Origin: Rufibacter psychrotolerans
Lineage (GTDB): Bacteria; Bacteroidota; Bacteroidia; Cytophagales; Hymenobacteraceae
Assembly: GCF_016924645.1 (NCBI RefSeq)
Contig: NZ_JAFFJV010000012.1
Location: 1 to 64,000 of the forward strand
Direction: 5' to 3'
Length of the DNA stretch: 64,000 bases
A program made the translations under genes and the position numbers. A model generated the notes under the pieces. That model saw only the letters and a program-made list of their open reading frames with translations, did not search any database and was not told where the DNA came from. Of this stretch, positions 50,567 through 59,128 are shown one piece after another; positions within the stretch are counted from its first letter, which is position 1, and every line of letters starts with the position of its first letter.

Positions 50567-51580
50567 ATGAAAGCAATTGGATTTAAAACATCATTACCCA
50601 TTGAGGAAGCAGATAGCTTTCTCCAGTTTGAAAAAGAAATACCAACTGCGCAAGGAAAAGACATTCTGGTAAAGGTGGAAGCCATATCGGTCAACCCGGT
50701 AGATTATAAAATAAGAAGAAACAGCCTCAAAGACAAGCAACAGGATTCGCCTAAGGTCATTGGTTGGGATGCGATAGGTACGGTAGAGGCTACCGGCAAG
50801 GAGGTGACCCTCTTTCAGAAAGGCGACAGGGTATTTTATGCCGGAGACCTAACCAGAGAAGGCTCTAACCAAGAATACCAGTTAGTGGATGAACGCATTG
50901 TAGGGTTCGCCCCGAAGAACATCAGCATGGAACAAGCTGCCGCCATGCCGCTTACTTCCCTTACTGCCTATGAACTGTTCTTTGACCATTTTGGATTGAG
51001 TAAAGAGAAAGATGCAGGCAAAACCCTACTTATTATTGGCGGTGCAGGAGGTGTTGGCTCCGTGGCCATCCAACTGGCTAAAAAGTTGTTGGGGTTAACC
51101 GTTATTGCCACCGCATCAAGAGACGTTACCATTGATTGGTGCCAAAAAATGGGTGCAGATCACGTCGTCAACCACAGCAACCTTGTGCCTGAGGTAAAAA
51201 ATATCGGCTTTGAACAGGTAGACTTTATTGTAGACTTTGTAGACCTGAATCAATATTGGGAGGCCATAGTAGAACTCATCAAACCGTTGGGAAAGGTAGG
51301 CTCCATCAGCGACCCTACAGAACCTGTAAGATTGCAGCAGCTAAAAAGAAAGAGTGTCAGCTTTTATTGGGAGCTGATGTTTACCCGTTCTATGTACCAA
51401 ACAGAAGACATGGTAGCGCAGCACCACATTATAAACAAAATTGCGCAACTGCTGGATGAGGGTACCTTACAACCAACCCTTCATACCACGATGGAAGGCT
51501 TGACCACCGAAAACCTGAAAGAAGCGCACCGTTTACTAGAAAGTGGCAAAGCCATTGGGAAAGTGGTCCTGAAGTTCTAA
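50567..51580 (+). CDS. Zinc-type alcohol dehydrogenase-like quinone oxidoreductase
   Basis: A 337-residue MDR-superfamily reductase. IGWDAIGTVEATG lies in the GroES-like N-terminal domain, and LLIIGGAGGVGSVAIQLAK is the NADPH-binding Rossmann motif. Zinc ligands of classical alcohol dehydrogenases are not seen, so it fits the NADPH:quinone reductase branch (zinc-binding family by name only). Confidence 0.92.
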   Translation: MKAIGFKTSLPIEEADSFLQFEKEIPTAQGKDILVKVEAISVNPVDYKIRRNSLKDKQQDSPKVIGWDAIGTVEATGKEVTLFQKGDRVFYAGDLTREGSNQEYQLVDERIVGFAPKNISMEQAAAMPLTSLTAYELFFDHFGLSKEKDAGKTLLIIGGAGGVGSVAIQLAKKLLGLTVIATASRDVTIDWCQKMGADHVVNHSNLVPEVKNIGFEQVDFIVDFVDLNQYWEAIVELIKPLGKVGSISDPTEPVRLQQLKRKSVSFYWELMFTRSMYQTEDMVAQHHIINKIAQLLDEGTLQPTLHTTMEGLTTENLKEAHRLLESGKAIGKVVLKF

Positions 51581-51660
51581 AAGACAAAATCGCATCATAA
51601 TCCTTCAGGCTGGCGCAACTACCTACTGGGCAGAAATAACGATACATTCCTCTCCTCTCT

Positions 51661-51747
51661 GTCATCCTGAAAGGATCTTGGTGGCGAACGGCAGTAGCGG
51701 TTTATAAGAGCCTATCTAGTTCGTCACCAAGATCCTTTCAGGATGAC
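51661..51747. repeat. REP-like long hairpin
   Basis: Arms 51661-51689 (GTCATCCTGAAAGGATCTTG onward) and 51719-51747 are complementary over 29 bp with one mismatch, separated by about 29 bp. Half copies are at 25933-25957. The element lies directly left of a broken gene copy. Confidence 0.9.
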
Positions 51748-51780
51748 AAAATGTATACTTTAATTTGTCTTTCTACTTAC

Positions 51781-51868
51781 TTACAAAGCGGAACAAGTTT
51801 TTAAAGAAGAGGCTGAACACGGCAAGTGGCAGAAGATGCTCGCAATCCAAAAGCGGGTGGTGCTGTAA
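51781..51868 (+). pseudogene. Fragment of a duplicated SRPBCC gene
   Basis: Codons at 51791-51868 encode VFKEEAEHGKWQKMLAIQ and KRVVL, matching VIKEVAESGKWQEVLAIE and KRVVL at the end of the SRPBCC gene at 49950-50447. Upstream AGCGGAAC still matches but is out of frame by one base at a T run. The 5' part is missing and the REP-like hairpin lies on that side. Confidence 0.8.
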
Positions 51869-51872
51869 ACTT

Positions 51873-51911
51873 CCGTTTTCAGCCTTTTTTCTTGAAAACT
51901 ACCGTAAAATA
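51873..51911. repeat. Intergenic palindrome, diverged copy
   Basis: CCGTTTTCAGCC and right arm GAAAACTACCGTAAAAT just after the pseudogene fragment. The palindrome is at the same distance from the stop as at intact genes. The rest of the gap to 52068 shows nothing else. Confidence 0.5.
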
Positions 51912-52068
51912 GAACGGCGGGTATTCAATTCAACCAGCCAATAAGTGGCTCTTCGCTCCTCTCTGGGCTGGCCCAACCGCGTACCTCTTCGCATGAGCGG
52001 CCAGCTTTATCCTCCTGGGCATGTATCATTTATCACGTTTCTTCACGTAGTTTTAACCTTGATGAAGT

Positions 52069-52518
52069 ATGAAGAAAATGTTGCTCGCGGCGGTGGCGGT
52101 GCTGCACCTGACCACCTCTTCGGCGCAGGAAAACCCGCAATTGAGGCAGGAAATTGAAAAGCTGGATCTGGCGCATGCCGCCGCTATCTTCAAAGGCGAT
52201 GCTCCCGCCTTAGATGCCCTCATGGACGACAACATCACGGTCCATCACCCCACCAACCGCATTGTCAATGAGAAACAGGAACTGCTGCAGCTCATCAATG
52301 CCGGCGTGATCCGGTATACTTCCTTTAAGCGAACCCCTCAGAAATTCCTGTTCTTTGACCAAACCGTGGTAGTGATGGGCACCGAAGAAGTGGTTCCGGC
52401 CCCCGGCGCCCCCAATGCGGGCAAGACCCTAACCAGGAGATACACCAATATCTGGATGAAGAAAGCAGATACCTGGAAACTAACCGTTCGGCACGCCAAC
52501 AACCAATGTGAAAACTGA
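52069..52518 (+). CDS. Exported NTF2-like / DUF4440 protein
   Basis: A 149-residue protein with a signal peptide ending TTSSAQ. IEKLDLAHAAAIFKGDAPALDALMDDNITVHHPTNR and YTNIWMKKADTWKLTVRHAN are typical of NTF2-like (SnoaL/DUF4440) folds, which bind small ligands or act as simple enzymes. The function is unknown. Confidence 0.88.
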   Translation: MKKMLLAAVAVLHLTTSSAQENPQLRQEIEKLDLAHAAAIFKGDAPALDALMDDNITVHHPTNRIVNEKQELLQLINAGVIRYTSFKRTPQKFLFFDQTVVVMGTEEVVPAPGAPNAGKTLTRRYTNIWMKKADTWKLTVRHANNQCEN

Positions 52519-52987
52519 CGCTCCGCGTGGGCCTGGTTGCCCAGCCGCTCCTGCTGGGTAGGCAAAGCCATGCGCGCCCACCAGACCGCGTACCCCACCC
52601 GTCCCTTCCCTGCCCCCCAGCCCGCAGGGAGCCAAAGCCGCTGGAACCAGGCAAGGTAGCCACCCTGCACAACCCTTCAGGGTTCTTTACTGGCACAAGG
52701 GACACCCAGCGCTACCTCCATAAGCCCAGGGCGCTGTTGCCTCATCCGGCAAGCCCCCGGCCACCATGAAATGGCACAGGCCAGGCCTGAGTGGGCGCGG
52801 TCGGTTCCTGTTTTGGGGCTATTTTGGAGAAAAAGGCCCCGAAACAGAAAGGCTCTTTCTGAACACAAAAACTACGCTTATTATTGTGTTATCGTCCCCT
52901 CTGGACCGCAGCCTGTCCGAGGCTTGCCCAAGGGCGATCTACAAACCCCAGAACCAATTCTAAGCCCAAGGAACCAGCAAACTGTAC
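52519..52987. other. Gap with intergenic palindrome
   Basis: The gap of about 470 bp has no credible gene. A palindrome copy is at 52808-52846 (CTGTTTTGGGGCTATTTT with right arm AAAAGGCCCCGAAACAG). Confidence 0.6.
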
Positions 52988-53650
52988 ATGACAAAGGCCC
53001 GGAAGTCTCCCCTGAGAAAAGGAGCGTTGTATTTAAAGGTGATGGTAGTGGCGGCCCTGTTTGGGTGCGACAAAGACGAGGCCGAAAGCCTGCACGGCCA
53101 CTTTACCGATGCCCGGGACGGCAAAACCTACAAGACCGTTCAGATAGGCGCACAGGTCTGGATGGCCGAAAACCTCAACTACGAGGCCCCGGGCAGCTTG
53201 GTGTACGATAATGATTCGGCCAACGCCGCGGTGTATGGCCGCTTGTACAACTGGGAAACCGCCTGCAAGGTCTGTCCGCCCGACTGGCACCTGCCCAGCA
53301 AGCAAGAGTGGGATGTGCTGGTGAACCACCTGGGCGGAGACCTGCTTGACAAGGAAGAATTTGTAGGCCGGTACCTCAAGGAAGAAGGCACCACCCACTG
53401 GGAAGAGCCCAATACCAGAGCCAGTAACAGCAGCGGGTTCACGGGGCTGCCGGGAGGATCTTCTGAGCCGGTGGCCAACTACCACAACTTTATCAGCAAA
53501 GGCTTTTTGGGCCACTTCTGGAGTTCTACCGAGTACCGGGACTGGTTAGCCTGGAGCGCCACCCTGTTTTACAACGGGGAAAGGATCAGCATCTTCACGC
53601 CCGGTAAAAGCTCGGGGTTCAGCGTTCGCTGCCTAAAAAACCAACGGTAA
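52988..53650 (+). CDS. FISUMP-domain lipoprotein
   Basis: A 220-residue lipoprotein with signal VVAALFGCDKD. FTDARDGKTYKTVQIGAQVWMAENLNYEA, YGRLYNWETACKVCPPDWHLPSKQEWDVL and FWSSTEYRDW are the hallmarks of the Fibrobacter succinogenes major paralogous domain, common in surface proteins of Bacteroidota. The role is unknown; the fold resembles C-type-lectin-like modules. Confidence 0.92.
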   Translation: MTKARKSPLRKGALYLKVMVVAALFGCDKDEAESLHGHFTDARDGKTYKTVQIGAQVWMAENLNYEAPGSLVYDNDSANAAVYGRLYNWETACKVCPPDWHLPSKQEWDVLVNHLGGDLLDKEEFVGRYLKEEGTTHWEEPNTRASNSSGFTGLPGGSSEPVANYHNFISKGFLGHFWSSTEYRDWLAWSATLFYNGERISIFTPGKSSGFSVRCLKNQR

Positions 53651-53730
53651 GCAAACGGGATGGGCGAGTCAACTCCGGTAGGCTTCTCTCAGGAATACCC
53701 GGTTACAAGGCCCCGCGGAACCTGTTTGTA

Positions 53731-53767
53731 GAGCGCCGAGCTGCCGGTGATGCTGCCCTCGGCGCTC
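53731..53767. terminator. Possible hairpin terminator
   Basis: GAGCGCCGAG pairs with CTCGGCGCTC around a 17-nt loop. There is no T run, so it may be only a structural hairpin between the lipoprotein gene and the methyltransferase gene. Confidence 0.4.
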
Positions 53768-53853
53768 TTGCGCTCCTGCCAGGGGCATAGTACTTTTATC
53801 TCGTTTTGTACATCATAACCGCCACGGGAGTGGCCCGTTAACCAAGACCCCCC

Positions 53854-54480
53854 ATGGAAGTAAGAGAAGCGTACAACCTCTGGGCCCAGCAATACGACAC
53901 CAACAAGAATAGAACCCGCGACCTGGAGGCCGTATCGCTGCGCGAAACAATAGCCGATCTGGAAGTAAACCATTGTCTGGAGGTAGGCTGCGGCACCGGC
54001 AAGAACACCCAATGGCTGCTCACCAGGGCCCGCCAGGTAACCGCCGTTGACCTTTCAGAGGAAATGCTCCTGCGGGCCAAAGCAAAAGTCACCTCAGACC
54101 GGGTGCGCTTCCACCAGGCCGACATCACGCAACCCTGGAGCTTTGTGCAGCACCCGGTTGACCTGATCACCTTCAGCCTGGTGCTGGAGCACATCCAGGA
54201 CCTGACCAGCATTTTTAGGCAAGCAGCCGCCGCCCTGGCGCCCCGCGGCTACGTGTACGTGGGCGAACTGCACCCCTTTAAGCAGTATGCCGGCACCAAA
54301 GCTCGCTTTGAGACCCAGGCAGGCCTGCAGGAAGTAACCTGTTTCACCCACCACTTCTCCGATTTCGCGCAGGCGGTCCACCAGACTGGGCTTCAGATCA
54401 AGGAGGTAAAGGAGTATTTTGACGCGGAGGACCGAACTTCCCTCCCCAGAATCCTCACGCTCCTGCTGCAAAAAGCCTGA
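53854..54480 (+). CDS. Class I SAM-dependent methyltransferase
   Basis: A 208-residue methyltransferase. LEVGCGTGKNTQWLL is SAM motif I, VTAVDLSEEMLLRAKAKV is motif II, FHQADITQPW and VDLITFSLVLEHIQD follow as motifs III-IV. The substrate is unknown; no neighbouring pathway is suggested. Confidence 0.92.
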   Translation: MEVREAYNLWAQQYDTNKNRTRDLEAVSLRETIADLEVNHCLEVGCGTGKNTQWLLTRARQVTAVDLSEEMLLRAKAKVTSDRVRFHQADITQPWSFVQHPVDLITFSLVLEHIQDLTSIFRQAAAALAPRGYVYVGELHPFKQYAGTKARFETQAGLQEVTCFTHHFSDFAQAVHQTGLQIKEVKEYFDAEDRTSLPRILTLLLQKA

Positions 54481-54670
54481 AGCCTTCTTACTCCCGCCTA
54501 CAGGTTTCTTGTTAATTGGACAAGGGATATTCCTGGCACCACCAGGTCCGCTTCTTCTTGCCGCAGAAGGGCTATGCGCGCTGATTGAGGTTTTTAAGGC
54601 CATTCCAAAACAAGCAGCCTCTCTCCTGTTTATGGCTCCTACCTTCACCCAATAAAGCTCCTAGCTCCTA

Positions 54671-54827
54671 CTAGGCTGTGTCTGAAAAATGGCGGGGCAG
54701 TACCGTTTTGGGGCTGCTTTTGGGAAAGTAGCCCCAAAACGCCGGCCTACAATAGGCAATGGCGGCAGAGATCAGCCAAAGGAAACCGGATGAAAAACTC
54801 CGGGAGCATCATTAAGACACAGCCTAG
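54671..54827. mobile_element. MITE-like element, 157 bp
   Basis: Terminal inverted repeats CTAGGCTGTGTCT (54671-54683) and AGACACAGCCTAG (54815-54827) are perfect over 13 bp. There is no ORF. It encloses a copy of the recurrent palindrome at 54703-54742. The ends resemble insertion-sequence termini; no matching transposase is in the window. Confidence 0.75.
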
Positions 54828-54941
54828 GGTCCGCCGGGCTTCCTTCAGGCTAACTAGTTCATAAAGCCTGCCAGTACAACGGCGAAGCACGAACGCCTTG
54901 ACCCCAAAAAAGAAAGGAGGAATAATGCGGGCAGCGCTTGT

Positions 54942-54978
54942 TTATTCTGAAACCTTTTGTAACTTTGAAACGCAAAGT
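54942..54978 (+). promoter_or_regulatory. Promoter and operator of the membrane-protein/regulator operon
   Basis: TTG, 19 nt, and TAACTTTG (54960-54967) match the Bacteroidota promoter. The palindrome ACTTTGAAACGCAAAGT (54962-54978) overlaps its -7 element. The same palindrome occurs at 55943-55959 and 59068-59084, and a winged-helix regulator is encoded in this operon. Confidence 0.75.
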
Positions 54979-54986
54979 ACTTTACT

Positions 54987-55610
54987 ATGAACCAACCGCA
55001 AGACCAATTAGAAGCCCTGCACGAGATCCGCAACATCATGGATCGTTCTTCCCGCTTCATCTCGCTAAGCGGATTGTCTGGGGTATTCCCGGGCTTAACG
55101 GCGCTGGCCGGGGCTGCGCTGGTGAAATGGTACTTTAGCCAACGCAACATCAACTACTACCAGGAACTGGACCGCGACCTTACCCGGCAGGACATTCTTT
55201 TCCTGCTAGGGGTAGCGGCCGGCGTGCTGGTGCTGGGGTTCTGCGCCGCCACGTACTTTACGGTGCGCAACGCCCGCAAAAAGAACCAGCGCGTCTGGGA
55301 CAACCAGTCCAGGCGCTTGCTCATCAACCTGGCCATTCCCCTGGGAACCGGCGGGGCTTTCTGCGCCATCCTGCTTTACCACGGCCTTTTCTACCTGGTG
55401 GCGCCTGCCATGCTGGTGTTTTACGGGCTGGCCCTGCTTAACGCCAGCAAGTACACCCTCAGCGACATCAGGTACCTGGGCCTGTTTGAGATTGCGCTGG
55501 GGCTGCTGGCCAGCATTTTTGTGGGCTACGGTCTCATGCTCTGGACCGTGGGGTTTGGCATGCTGCACGTAGTATATGGGGCGTTGGTATACTTTAAATA
55601 CGAGCGCTAG
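54987..55610 (+). CDS. Membrane protein of unknown function
   Basis: A 207-residue protein with five hydrophobic segments (about 33-52, 70-95, 112-140, 145-165, 170-190) and a cytoplasmic N-terminal helix (EALHEIRNIMDRSSRF). It is a conserved partner type of the small winged-helix regulator that starts 7 bp after its stop. The function is unknown. Confidence 0.82.
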   Translation: MNQPQDQLEALHEIRNIMDRSSRFISLSGLSGVFPGLTALAGAALVKWYFSQRNINYYQELDRDLTRQDILFLLGVAAGVLVLGFCAATYFTVRNARKKNQRVWDNQSRRLLINLAIPLGTGGAFCAILLYHGLFYLVAPAMLVFYGLALLNASKYTLSDIRYLGLFEIALGLLASIFVGYGLMLWTVGFGMLHVVYGALVYFKYER

Positions 55611-55617
55611 CAGACCG

Positions 55618-55926
55618 GTGAAAAACTATCTTGAAAATATAAACAAGGCCTTTGAAAGCAGGGCGCGGCTAGGCATTATGTCGGTGCTGATGGTAGAAGA
55701 CAAAGTTGACTTTAATACTTTAAAGGAAAACCTGCAGCTCACCGATGGCAACCTGGCCAGTCACCTGCGGGCGCTGGAGGAGGCCGACTACCTGCAGGTG
55801 GAAAAGCAGTTTGTGGGCCGCAAGCCCCAGACCACCTACCAGGCCACCGAGTCGGGCCGCCAGGCCTTCAAAAGCCACTTAGATGCCCTGGAGCAACTTA
55901 TTTTGAACAATCGGCAAAAAGAATAA
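55618..55926 (+). CDS. Winged-helix transcriptional regulator
   Basis: A 102-residue DNA-binding protein: FESRARLGIMSVLMVEDKVDFNTLKENLQLTDGNLASHLRALEEADYLQVEKQFVGRKPQTTYQAT, with helix-turn-helix and beta wing as in MarR/ArsR-like small regulators. GTG start at 55618 (GTG AAA AAC), 7 bp after the upstream gene. It probably binds the ACTTTG-palindromes in the region and regulates its own operon, the following membrane genes and the serine hydrolase gene (inference). Confidence 0.9.
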   Translation: MKNYLENINKAFESRARLGIMSVLMVEDKVDFNTLKENLQLTDGNLASHLRALEEADYLQVEKQFVGRKPQTTYQATESGRQAFKSHLDALEQLILNNRQKE

Positions 55927-55940
55927 TTTTTTTTGCAGCT

Positions 55941-55959
55941 TAACTTTGAAACTCAAAGT
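55941..55959 (+). promoter_or_regulatory. Second operator copy with -7 element
   Basis: TAACTTTG followed by the palindrome ACTTTGAAACTCAAAGT and ACTTTAAA, nearly identical to 54960-54986. It lies 46 bp before the start of the next gene, so the downstream genes have their own promoter. Confidence 0.72.
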
Positions 55960-56004
55960 ACTTTAAACGTAAATACATCTATCCACCATTTAATCTTTAA
56001 CACC

Positions 56005-56337
56005 ATGACCACAAACCCCTTAACCACCCAACCGCATCCGCCAGTATCCCCCCTGAAGCCCATCCTGACTGGGGCGGGCATTGCCCTGCTGGCGATCCTG
56101 TTCTTTGTCACCGGCGTAGATTCGCCCCGCCCCGAGTGGGGAGAATACTGGATGATCAGGCCGCTCCTCATTACTCCCCTGGCCGGAGCCTTGGGCGGTG
56201 CCTTTTACGCTTTCATGGACTACCAGAGTGCCCGGGGCTTTAACCGCACCCTGGCCATCCTGCTCAGCATGGTCGTGTACTTTGTTGGCCTGTGGCTGGG
56301 TATTGTGCTAGGCCTGGCCGGCACCATGTGGAATTAA
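56005..56337 (+). CDS. Small membrane protein
   Basis: A 110-residue protein with three hydrophobic segments (about 22-42, 55-72, 84-106). No family recognised. It is the first gene of a same-direction run with the DUF4153 gene. ATG 56005 is preferred to the upstream 55933, which would read through the operator. Confidence 0.7.
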   Translation: MTTNPLTTQPHPPVSPLKPILTGAGIALLAILFFVTGVDSPRPEWGEYWMIRPLLITPLAGALGGAFYAFMDYQSARGFNRTLAILLSMVVYFVGLWLGIVLGLAGTMWN

Positions 56338-56358
56338 GCGCTTTGTTTCTCTCCGGCA

Positions 56359-57621
56359 ATGAAACCTGTTAGCACCATGCGGGACCAGATCCTTTCTAAC
56401 CTACAAAACCCCCGTCAGCTTGAGAAGCTGTACCGGGGCAACGCGGCCCCCTTCAAGCGGGAGTTCAGCGGCCTGTACCCCGAGCTAAAGGGCAACCTCC
56501 TGGCCGATTACTGGCACGAGCGCCTCACCTACGAGTCTGATGATATTTCCTGGGGCACCCGGCGGGAGTTCTGGTTTGTGGCCATCGCGGCTCTGCTGGC
56601 CGGGCTGTGCGCCAAACTGCCCACCTTCTTCCCCCTGGACGAGGAATTCTTCTACCCCCGGAACATCGGTTTTCTGGTGTTCCCCTTCCTGGCCGCGTAC
56701 TTCGCCTGGAAAAACCAGGTAAGCCCCGGCAAGCTGGCTTTTCTGGGGGCGGTTTTCCTGGTGTGCCTGGTGTACATCAACCTCCTGCCCCACAACCCTG
56801 CCAGCGACACCCTGGTCCTGGCCTGCCTCCATCTGCCCTTGCTGCTGTGGGTGGTGCTGGGGGTTGCGTATGCCGGCGATGAGCTCCAGGACTACAGGAA
56901 ACGGCTCAGTTTCCTGCGCTTCAACGGCGACCTGGCCGTGATGTCGGCCATGCTGGTCATTGCGGGGGGCATCATGACGGGCATCACCATTGGGCTGTTC
57001 GCGCTCATTGGGTTCAAGATTGAGAAGTTTTACTTTGAGTACGTGGTGGTGTTCGGGCTGCCCGCGGTGCCGTTGGTGGCGGCGTTCCTCACCCAAACCA
57101 ATCCGCAGCTGGTCAACAAAGTATCGCCGGTCATTGCCCGTATCTTCAGTCCGCTGGTGTTGGTGATGCTGGTCATTTACCTGGGGGCCATAGTTTTCTC
57201 GGGCAAAGACCCCTACAACGACCGCGATTTCCTGCTGCTCTTCAACGTGCTCCTGATTGGGGTCATGGCCCTTATCTTCTTCTCCGTAGCCGAGAGCTCC
57301 GCTAAGGAAAAATCTGGTTCGGCCGTGTGGGTGCTGCTGCTGTTGTCTATAGTCACGGTGGTGGTCAACGGCATCGCGCTGTCGGCGATCTCCTTCCGCA
57401 TCTCTGAGTGGGGCATCACCCCTAACCGGGTGGCGGTGCTGGGCGGCAACGTCCTCATCCTGGTGCACCTGCTGCTGGTCACCGTCATGCTGCTCAAGAC
57501 CCTTACCCGCAAAGCCGCCCTTACCGAGGTGGGCAGAGCCATTGCCCTGTACCTGCCGGTGTACTTTGTCTGGACCATAGTGGTGGTGTTCCTGTTCCCC
57601 CTGCTGTTCGGGTTCCGCTAA
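56359..57621 (+). CDS. DUF4153 membrane protein
   Basis: A 420-residue protein with about ten hydrophobic segments from residue 75 onward, following a soluble N-terminus of about 70 residues. The sequence plan (for example GDLAVMSAMLVIAGGIMTGITIGLF) is that of DUF4153, a widespread family of unknown function. It starts 21 bp after the preceding membrane gene. Confidence 0.85.
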   Translation: MKPVSTMRDQILSNLQNPRQLEKLYRGNAAPFKREFSGLYPELKGNLLADYWHERLTYESDDISWGTRREFWFVAIAALLAGLCAKLPTFFPLDEEFFYPRNIGFLVFPFLAAYFAWKNQVSPGKLAFLGAVFLVCLVYINLLPHNPASDTLVLACLHLPLLLWVVLGVAYAGDELQDYRKRLSFLRFNGDLAVMSAMLVIAGGIMTGITIGLFALIGFKIEKFYFEYVVVFGLPAVPLVAAFLTQTNPQLVNKVSPVIARIFSPLVLVMLVIYLGAIVFSGKDPYNDRDFLLLFNVLLIGVMALIFFSVAESSAKEKSGSAVWVLLLLSIVTVVVNGIALSAISFRISEWGITPNRVAVLGGNVLILVHLLLVTVMLLKTLTRKAALTEVGRAIALYLPVYFVWTIVVVFLFPLLFGFR

Positions 57622-57687
57622 AATGCTCCCTCCGGCGCGGCCGGAGACCAAAACAACATCATCTTTCACCTAAAACCATTATAAGCC

Positions 57688-57975
57688 ATGATGAACAAGA
57701 CGCTTTCCATGGGCAGCCTCCTCAGTTGGGTACTGGCTACAATCCTTTTCGTGCTGGGTGTGCTCAACCTGGTGTTCGTGCACCCGGTACCCGGCGCGGT
57801 TTACCTGCTGCTGGCGTTCCTTTACGCTCCGCCGGTCAATGTGCTTTTTCAGAGCCGGTTGGGCTTCTCCATTCCGCTGGCCCTGAAACTCATCCTGTTC
57901 GTGCCCATTCTCATGTTCACCCTGGGGGTAAGTGATCTGGGCGACCTGCTGGACGATTGGTTCCTTAACGCGTAG
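57688..57975 (+). CDS. Small membrane protein
   Basis: A 95-residue protein with three hydrophobic segments and a charged tail (DLGDLLDDWFLNA). No family recognised. Spacing to the next gene is 8 bp, suggesting co-transcription with it. Confidence 0.68.
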   Translation: MMNKTLSMGSLLSWVLATILFVLGVLNLVFVHPVPGAVYLLLAFLYAPPVNVLFQSRLGFSIPLALKLILFVPILMFTLGVSDLGDLLDDWFLNA

Positions 57976-57983
57976 CCGCCTCT

Positions 57984-58736
57984 ATGTACCCGCCCGCAAC
58001 CCCGGTGAAACCAGACAACCCTGCCATGTCCCTTTCTGCCAAGTTAGACCAACTCCACCTGCAAGCCCGAAGCAACAAGTGGCTGTACCTCTTTGCCGTT
58101 TTCTGCCGCGCGGGGCTGGCCCTCGGCTTTTTTCCCTCGGGCCTGGTGAAGATCCTGGGCGAGCGCTTCACGGCCTTGTCGGTGAACCACCCCATGGGCA
58201 ATTACCTGGAGGCGGTGTACCACACGGGCTATTACTACACCATGATTGGGGTGATGCAGGTCACGGCAGCGGTGTTGCTGCTGATTCCCCGCACGGCGGT
58301 CCTGGGGGCTGTCCTGTACTTCCCCATCATCCTGAACATCTGCGTCCTATCCCTGTCCGTGCGCTTTGAGGGGTCGCTCATCACCTCTCCCCTCATGGTG
58401 CTGGCCAACCTGTACCTGCTGTGCTGGTATTACCCGGCCTGGAAAGGCATTCTCCCCTTCCGGCAGAGCGCTGGCCCACAGAGATTTCCCGGATGGAAGG
58501 AGCTGAACAGCCAGTTTCCCGTGAAGTTCTTTGCCGGCGTGGTGACCACCCTAGCGCTGGTGGTAGGGTTTCTAACCACCGGATTTGAGCTGATGCCCCG
58601 CAACACCCGCAAAGACTGCCGAGCACAGTGCAAGGACACCAGCAATCCGGCGGCGTGCCTCACGTTCTGCGACTGCATCCACCAGGAAGGCCAGCCCCTT
58701 AATAAATGCCTGGATGCGTATGAAAAAGCAAAGTAG
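57984..58736 (+). CDS. DoxX-like membrane protein with cysteine-rich C-terminus
   Basis: A 250-residue protein with about five hydrophobic segments (from residue 40), and a pattern (LALGFFPSGLVKILGERF, GYYYTMIGVMQVTAAVLLLIPRTAVLGAVLYFP) like DoxX/DoxD family proteins. The C-terminal 40 residues have seven Cys (CRAQCKD...CLTFCDCIHQ...CLDAY), which is unusual for the family and could form disulphides or bind a metal outside the membrane. The function is unknown. Confidence 0.72.
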   Translation: MYPPATPVKPDNPAMSLSAKLDQLHLQARSNKWLYLFAVFCRAGLALGFFPSGLVKILGERFTALSVNHPMGNYLEAVYHTGYYYTMIGVMQVTAAVLLLIPRTAVLGAVLYFPIILNICVLSLSVRFEGSLITSPLMVLANLYLLCWYYPAWKGILPFRQSAGPQRFPGWKELNSQFPVKFFAGVVTTLALVVGFLTTGFELMPRNTRKDCRAQCKDTSNPAACLTFCDCIHQEGQPLNKCLDAYEKAK

Positions 58737-59128
58737 AACCGCCGTGCCCGGGTATGCTGGCGCCGGGGCTACTCCAGAGCTGGAAACTGTGCAAAGCATG
58801 CTTTACTTTCCCTGGAGACAACCGACTTCGGGATTCTTCCAGGAGCGTACGATTCTTGGCTGTTTTCTGAAAAGTAAGCCCTAAACAGTGGCACCCGTGG
58901 AGGCTTGTACCGGCCAGGTCGCTTCTACTCATTGGCAAAAGGAAACTCAAAAGCACTCAGCAGATTTATGGCCTTTTTGAAAAAACAGCAGGAAAACGGT
59001 GGCCCTGGGGCGTACGCTCACCCTCCTGGAGAGGGCCTGCTAGGTTATTCTCTTTTTTTACGTCTTCACTTTGCAATTCAAAGTTCTTTCTAAACGATAA
59101 TTCCAAAACCCTAACCTTTAAAAACGTA
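58737..59128. promoter_or_regulatory. Gap with palindrome and third operator copy
   Basis: At 58850-58888 is a diverged palindrome copy. ACTTTGCAATTCAAAGT (59068-59084) is the third operator copy, 45 bp before the serine hydrolase ATG and followed by TTCTTT as in the other two. The -7 position here reads TCACTTTG, one base off. Confidence 0.65.
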
